Assembly (NCBI RefSeq): GCF_037975245.1
Contig: NC_092575.1
Span: 24,725,841-24,789,840 of the forward strand
Direction of reading: 5' to 3'
DNA: 64,000 bases
DNA from: Apostichopus japonicus
Lineage: Eukaryota > Echinodermata > Holothuroidea > Aspidochirotida > Stichopodidae
The notes under the pieces were generated by a model that worked only from the letters and a program-made list of their open reading frames with translations, had not been told where the DNA came from and searched no databases. The translations under genes and the position numbers were made by a program. Numbering within the stretch: the stretch's first letter is position 1; every line of letters starts with the position of its first letter. Positions 59,650 to 64,000 of this stretch are shown here, piece after piece.

Positions 59650-60154
59650 TTGGGTTATCAGGGGCACAGGTACACATTTGTACTGCTTGCTTGCTTCTCT
59701 AATGCCCTGAAGTAATCCCAAGCCAGCACACTGTATTAATCTGTGTAGCACTACTGTTATCAACTAATATTGTGCACAGTACAGTAAATGATGGAGTTGC
59801 TTGGTGCAGGTTAATAATGCCATCTGTAAACACCTTGTGCAGTACTGTCTGTATAGGGTAGTTGATGGGGTTACTAGACAATAGGGAGTGTCTATAGTGC
59901 TAAAGTGTATAGTGTAAAGTACTACACCTTTATGATTGAGCTAAGATTCTTGGGACACCAAATCCATCAAGTTTGGCAAATTTATCAATGAAAATACAAG
60001 AGTATTGAGATCAGATATTAAACAGCAATAATGTCATGCCTGCTCAAACAATACCTGTTTCCATGGTGATTACTGTAACCATTGACAAAACTCTGGCAGG
60101 ACTTTAATTGGTAACATTTCAACTAAACATCATATCATGAGCCCCTACAATGTT

Positions 60155-60200
60155 GGGGGGGGGGGGAGTGGGGGTGCAAACAGTTCGAGTGGGGGTGGAA
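60155..60200 (+). repeat. Poly-G / G-rich tract
   Basis: A run of eleven or more G is followed by gtgggggtg and a second gtgggggtgg block. A similar tract occurs at 61129-61155. Both lie in the probable POR first intron. Confidence 0.6.
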
Positions 60201-63200
60201 GTTTTGTGTATGACCAGTTCGGTTATTTTAGGTACTTTTGCAAATATGCCCCATTCCCAAACACTTGAAACCATGGTAACGGTACTGTTGTGAATGTTTC
60301 ATTACTCAAGTTGAACAGTTTATTGAACAGTTCCATCCAAACCAACCGAAAGGCCAGTTGGCTTTGTGATTCCTTGCCATACAATTTGCTCAAAACTCCA
60401 CATTGACTAATGTAAAGCAAGTGAGTTAAATTTGTCCAATAATTATGTGAGAAGCAGAAAAGATCACAGAGACTTCCATCTCTTATTTGTAGCACTCTTT
60501 TGAGGGCATCAACCACAATTACATTCACCGGTAAGGATTTTACAGTACAGAATGTTTATTCCAAAATGTATACTGAAAATATCTAGAAACAGATTTACTA
60601 TGTGAAATATGGACACATAGATGTGTAAGCAAATGGATATTTTCTTTTACCAATTTTGAGTCAATGGGAAAATCTTGCCTAACCATCTGTTTGCTAAAAA
60701 AAAAAAATCACACTTTGCGTAGGATTCAGGTAATAAATTAGGAACCGGGTAGTATTGCATGGGTTGGATACCAGGATACCCAGTGCAAACACTATGTAAG
60801 TCAATGGGAACAATTAATTGTGGTGTGACACCTACAGTTTAATGATCAGATTTTAATTATAAAATCTGTCATGGTGACCTTTGACCGGAGTTACTAAGCT
60901 TGTAGGCAAGTGCACTTATATCCTCTACAACAGTGCTTAATAGCTAAAAATTGCAGGTATGCAGGGTATTCTGATTGGTTTCACTTCCTATTCATCACTT
61001 AGAAGCAATTTATACCCAGTCTATTCAAATGTACATTCCTAGAAAATCAAAGTCCTACTCTGGGAACATGAGAAAGATATTCTGATGGCTGATTTACAGT
61101 GTACTACATATCCAAGCCGTGGCAATGGGGAGGGGGGGGGGAGGGAAGGGAGGGTTGCACCTGGGTAATGCTCTGCCACACTAATTTTAGTGGAAAACCT
61201 CCAAAGAGGCTTTTTTTATAAATTAGAAGTGCCAGCTTTTGCAAATGATATCGAGTTTCCTTTTTTTTGTGGAAAAGACAAAGTGTCCTTCTGTTACTTA
61301 AAATGTGCCCTATCGTTCAAAGATAAAACACACTTGCAACCTGGAAAGTTTGCTTGAAAAACACTCAAATACTGGAAAATTGTGCTACAGAATGCAAGAG
61401 GCATAAAGTATTTTCTAGCGGCTGAAATTGATTGCATAGCGAAACTGTTGAAAATTGTTGGCATCTGGAGGCAAAAACCACATCTTCATAGCAGTCCATG
61501 AGGGTATCTAGTCGTATCTCAACTTTTTCTTCTTCACATTTTGTTAGTGCATCTGCACATGGCTACATCAGAACTAACTGATGTCATCATGGTACTTCAA
61601 CTGAAAAAGCCTTTGTTTTGCTTGTACCATTTGAATTACATTTTCCTGATGGAAAGAATATTTCTAAAAAGAAGAAGAATTTTTATGAAATTCACAACAC
61701 ATTGACAGCTAAGAAAACTTTCTAAATGTACCATCATGGAGACAACAAAGAATCAACAGGCTTTTGAAGAGCATTTTCCCAAATGACATTTATATATCAC
61801 CTACTGTACTGTACATTATCCAACTTCCTTGCGTACAGTTGTTAAAGAAAGATTTTGCCTGTCAGAATCGGTCACATTCAATTAACCATATCACGTTTGG
61901 GGCAAGATATTGAGATATATGGAATATTTTTCTCTATTACAGTTATGCATCATTGTTTACCATCAACATATCCCTTTAAGTCTATATGTATGAATTCATA
62001 ATTCATGCATAAAGTAATAATTTAAGGCACTAGATAAGGTTGATTTAAAAGATAAACATTAAACCAGCATTGCACTCCTGCCTGAATCAATGACCACTTT
62101 TCACAGAAATTGCAGAAAGGCAGGGCTCAACTATAGGGTAAACTATATTTACTTTTGTGATGTCATGTATGTTTCATTCACATGAGGGTCCATAACTCAG
62201 AATAAGCTTCTTGCTCATCAATAACACTATGGTCATAATTATACACCAAACATATTGTAAAGCAATTTTTTAAGTGTAAACAACAGATCTAACGCAACAT
62301 CCCAATAATGGCCCGGAAGACTAGTAATGCAGTAATTTTACCATCTGGATGCAAAAGCCACCGGTCTCGTACCAGTGGGATAGCGGTTACGTCGAGCCCT
62401 GATATGCATGAACAAATAATTGTGATTTTCCTGAAAATTCATGGGAGAATATTTTTGACAATTAGTTATTTCCCTAATTTTAACTAATATACATTACTCT
62501 ATCCTAGGCTTTGTGTTTATGAAAAAAATTACAAAGATTATGTTTCTTGTATTAAGATCCATGCTTCATTACTCTATATGTAATGTGCTCAAATGGTTTT
62601 AACTGGATCATGTCCTAAATGGTTATCATTTATTAAAAGTTTCCTCTAACAAGTAACAGACTAAGCTATAATGACTTTTGGGCTAATATGCTAGGAATCT
62701 GCCTGGCCGTTCATAGTGTTTCACTTCCAGATTCAACTTCACTATTGTCTGATTGACATCTGAAACAAATCAACTATAGTAATATCACCACCTTCAAATA
62801 CTGGTAGTACGGTGTAATTTAAGTAAGCAGGCCTAATATATTTAGTTTCACATTGTTGGAAATGAGAGTCATGACAGGTTAAGATTAATACATGTAAGGA
62901 GTAGAAAGATGGTTAAGTCTCGGCCTAGCCAAATGTAACATTTTTAATATAAGTGAAGTTGAACTTACGAGTTCAGTTCTTAGTCTACACCCCCTAATGC
63001 TAACATTTTAAGAGACGTTTGATCCTAAATCTAGTTTGTAACTAAATGTAACAGATACAATTACTTGTTGATTATAATACTAGGCATATTTAGTATTTTA
63101 GATAGTTAAGCTGAGCTAGACGTAGTATTACTAGTAGTCTAGTACTGTACTAGTAGCTTAACACTTAAACTTAGAGAGTAACACTAACAGTTACTTTATA

Positions 63201-63334
63201 ACCTAGCCTAACGTTAGGCCCTTAATTTTGACTAAGCTTTGTAACTGGTCTAACTGATGTTGTTAACCATCCGTACTAAAACAGTTCCGATTAATTTTAA
63301 GCTCAATAAAGTCGCATTGATATCGTAAACATAC

Positions 63335-63697
63335 CTTCCTCAGATCTATAAGGTTCTTCTTGAACAAACGAAGAAAGTGGATGTGTGATGCTTCGTTTGT
63401 CGTCCAAGATCCGCATATACTGTACCGATTGATATCAATCTCACATGTACAGACCAATGTGTATTCGTCCGTTGCACGCACGTAGGCAAATCGTACACTG
63501 TGTAAGCAGTGAGCTGTCAAAGTTGGAAGGTCAAACGACTTATTCAAGTATGTTTCGCAACAGTTTGTCCTTGCGTAATAGATGTCCTGCCAAAAGAGCA
63601 TGTCAATGAATGACCCAATTAATTCATTCGGATCTTTTTCTTCTTTTAAAATAAAAAGTAAACACATATACTTATAATCAGTAGAAAAGTACATCAT
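63335..63697 (-). other. Possible POR 5' non-coding exon / unidentified 144-codon frame
   Basis: On the minus strand this region is CpG-richer than its surroundings and ends in a good donor, GAGGAAG|GTATGT (63334). The first coding exon of POR begins with a strong acceptor (tgttgtgttccacccag before 58525) only eight bases before the ATG, so an upstream leader exon is required. A 144-codon frame (63263-63697) and another open frame upstream (about 63694-63990) also cover it, without known motifs. It could instead be the 3' part of another minus-strand gene. Confidence 0.35.
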
Positions 63698-64000
63698 TGT
63701 ATTTGATTTCTCTTACACCGGAAAAACCATTTGAAACAGTATTGTTTTCTCATTTTGTCTTCGGTCATGATCCGATATTGTGAAATAGAGGTCTTGCATT
63801 TCAAATACACACACAAGAGTTGGCTGAAGACACACTGGTACTTGGTAAATTTATCGGTTACATCATATAGTAAATAATTACTCATGAACACGTTTAAAGA
63901 TGTGATGCCCGTTGGTAAAGGATAAACGTAAGTAGGGTAAATAGCAAACAGTCCACAGTCGGACTTGGGCTCATGAACCAGGGAGTTTACCTATATTACC

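Overview
The window is animal nuclear DNA. Coding sequence is split into short exons with GT-AG introns, intergenic space is AT-rich, and there are many transposon remnants, simple repeats and poly-G or poly-C tracts. The protein sequences fit an invertebrate deuterostome. Repeat style (a LINE tail reading 'tagcgcc' plus AAT repeats, a 'tgacctttgacc' repeat family, G-runs) makes an echinoderm my best guess, but the species is not proven.

Three protein-coding genes can be assembled exon by exon with matching phases. TMED2 (+, 11789-14262, 4 coding exons, 203 aa) is a p24 cargo receptor of ER-Golgi vesicles. A RILP/RILPL1-type Rab effector (+, 19891-25858, 7 coding exons, 518 aa) has a probable 5' non-coding exon ending at 18836. 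NADPH-cytochrome P450 reductase, POR (-, 58517 down to 35601, 15 coding exons, 714 aa), fills most of the right half and may have a 5' non-coding exon near 63335. RILPL1 and POR converge on a 9.7 kb interval (25859-35600) where I see no gene. TMED2 next to a RILPL gene matches the human 12q24.31 neighbourhood, so this looks like old microsynteny.

Layout: 1-11.6 kb has no recognisable gene and holds two TIR elements and other repeats; 11.6-14.8 kb TMED2; 14.8-18.5 kb intergenic with G-runs and a hAT transposase relic; 18.5-26.6 kb RILPL1; 26.6-34.3 kb intergenic; 34.3-58.5 kb POR; 58.5-63.9 kb probable POR first intron and leader.

The most unusual object is a 3.7 kb tandem array (44651-48343) inside a POR intron. 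Its ~74 bp unit is a copy of the last 17 codons of the preceding POR exon plus that exon's 5' splice site and about 20 bases of intron. I count 50 copies including the real exon end; 44 carry an intact GTAAGTAC donor. The authentic exon end is thus followed by a field of 49 copied exon ends and donor sites, and the same units carry about 150 nuclear-receptor-like half sites.
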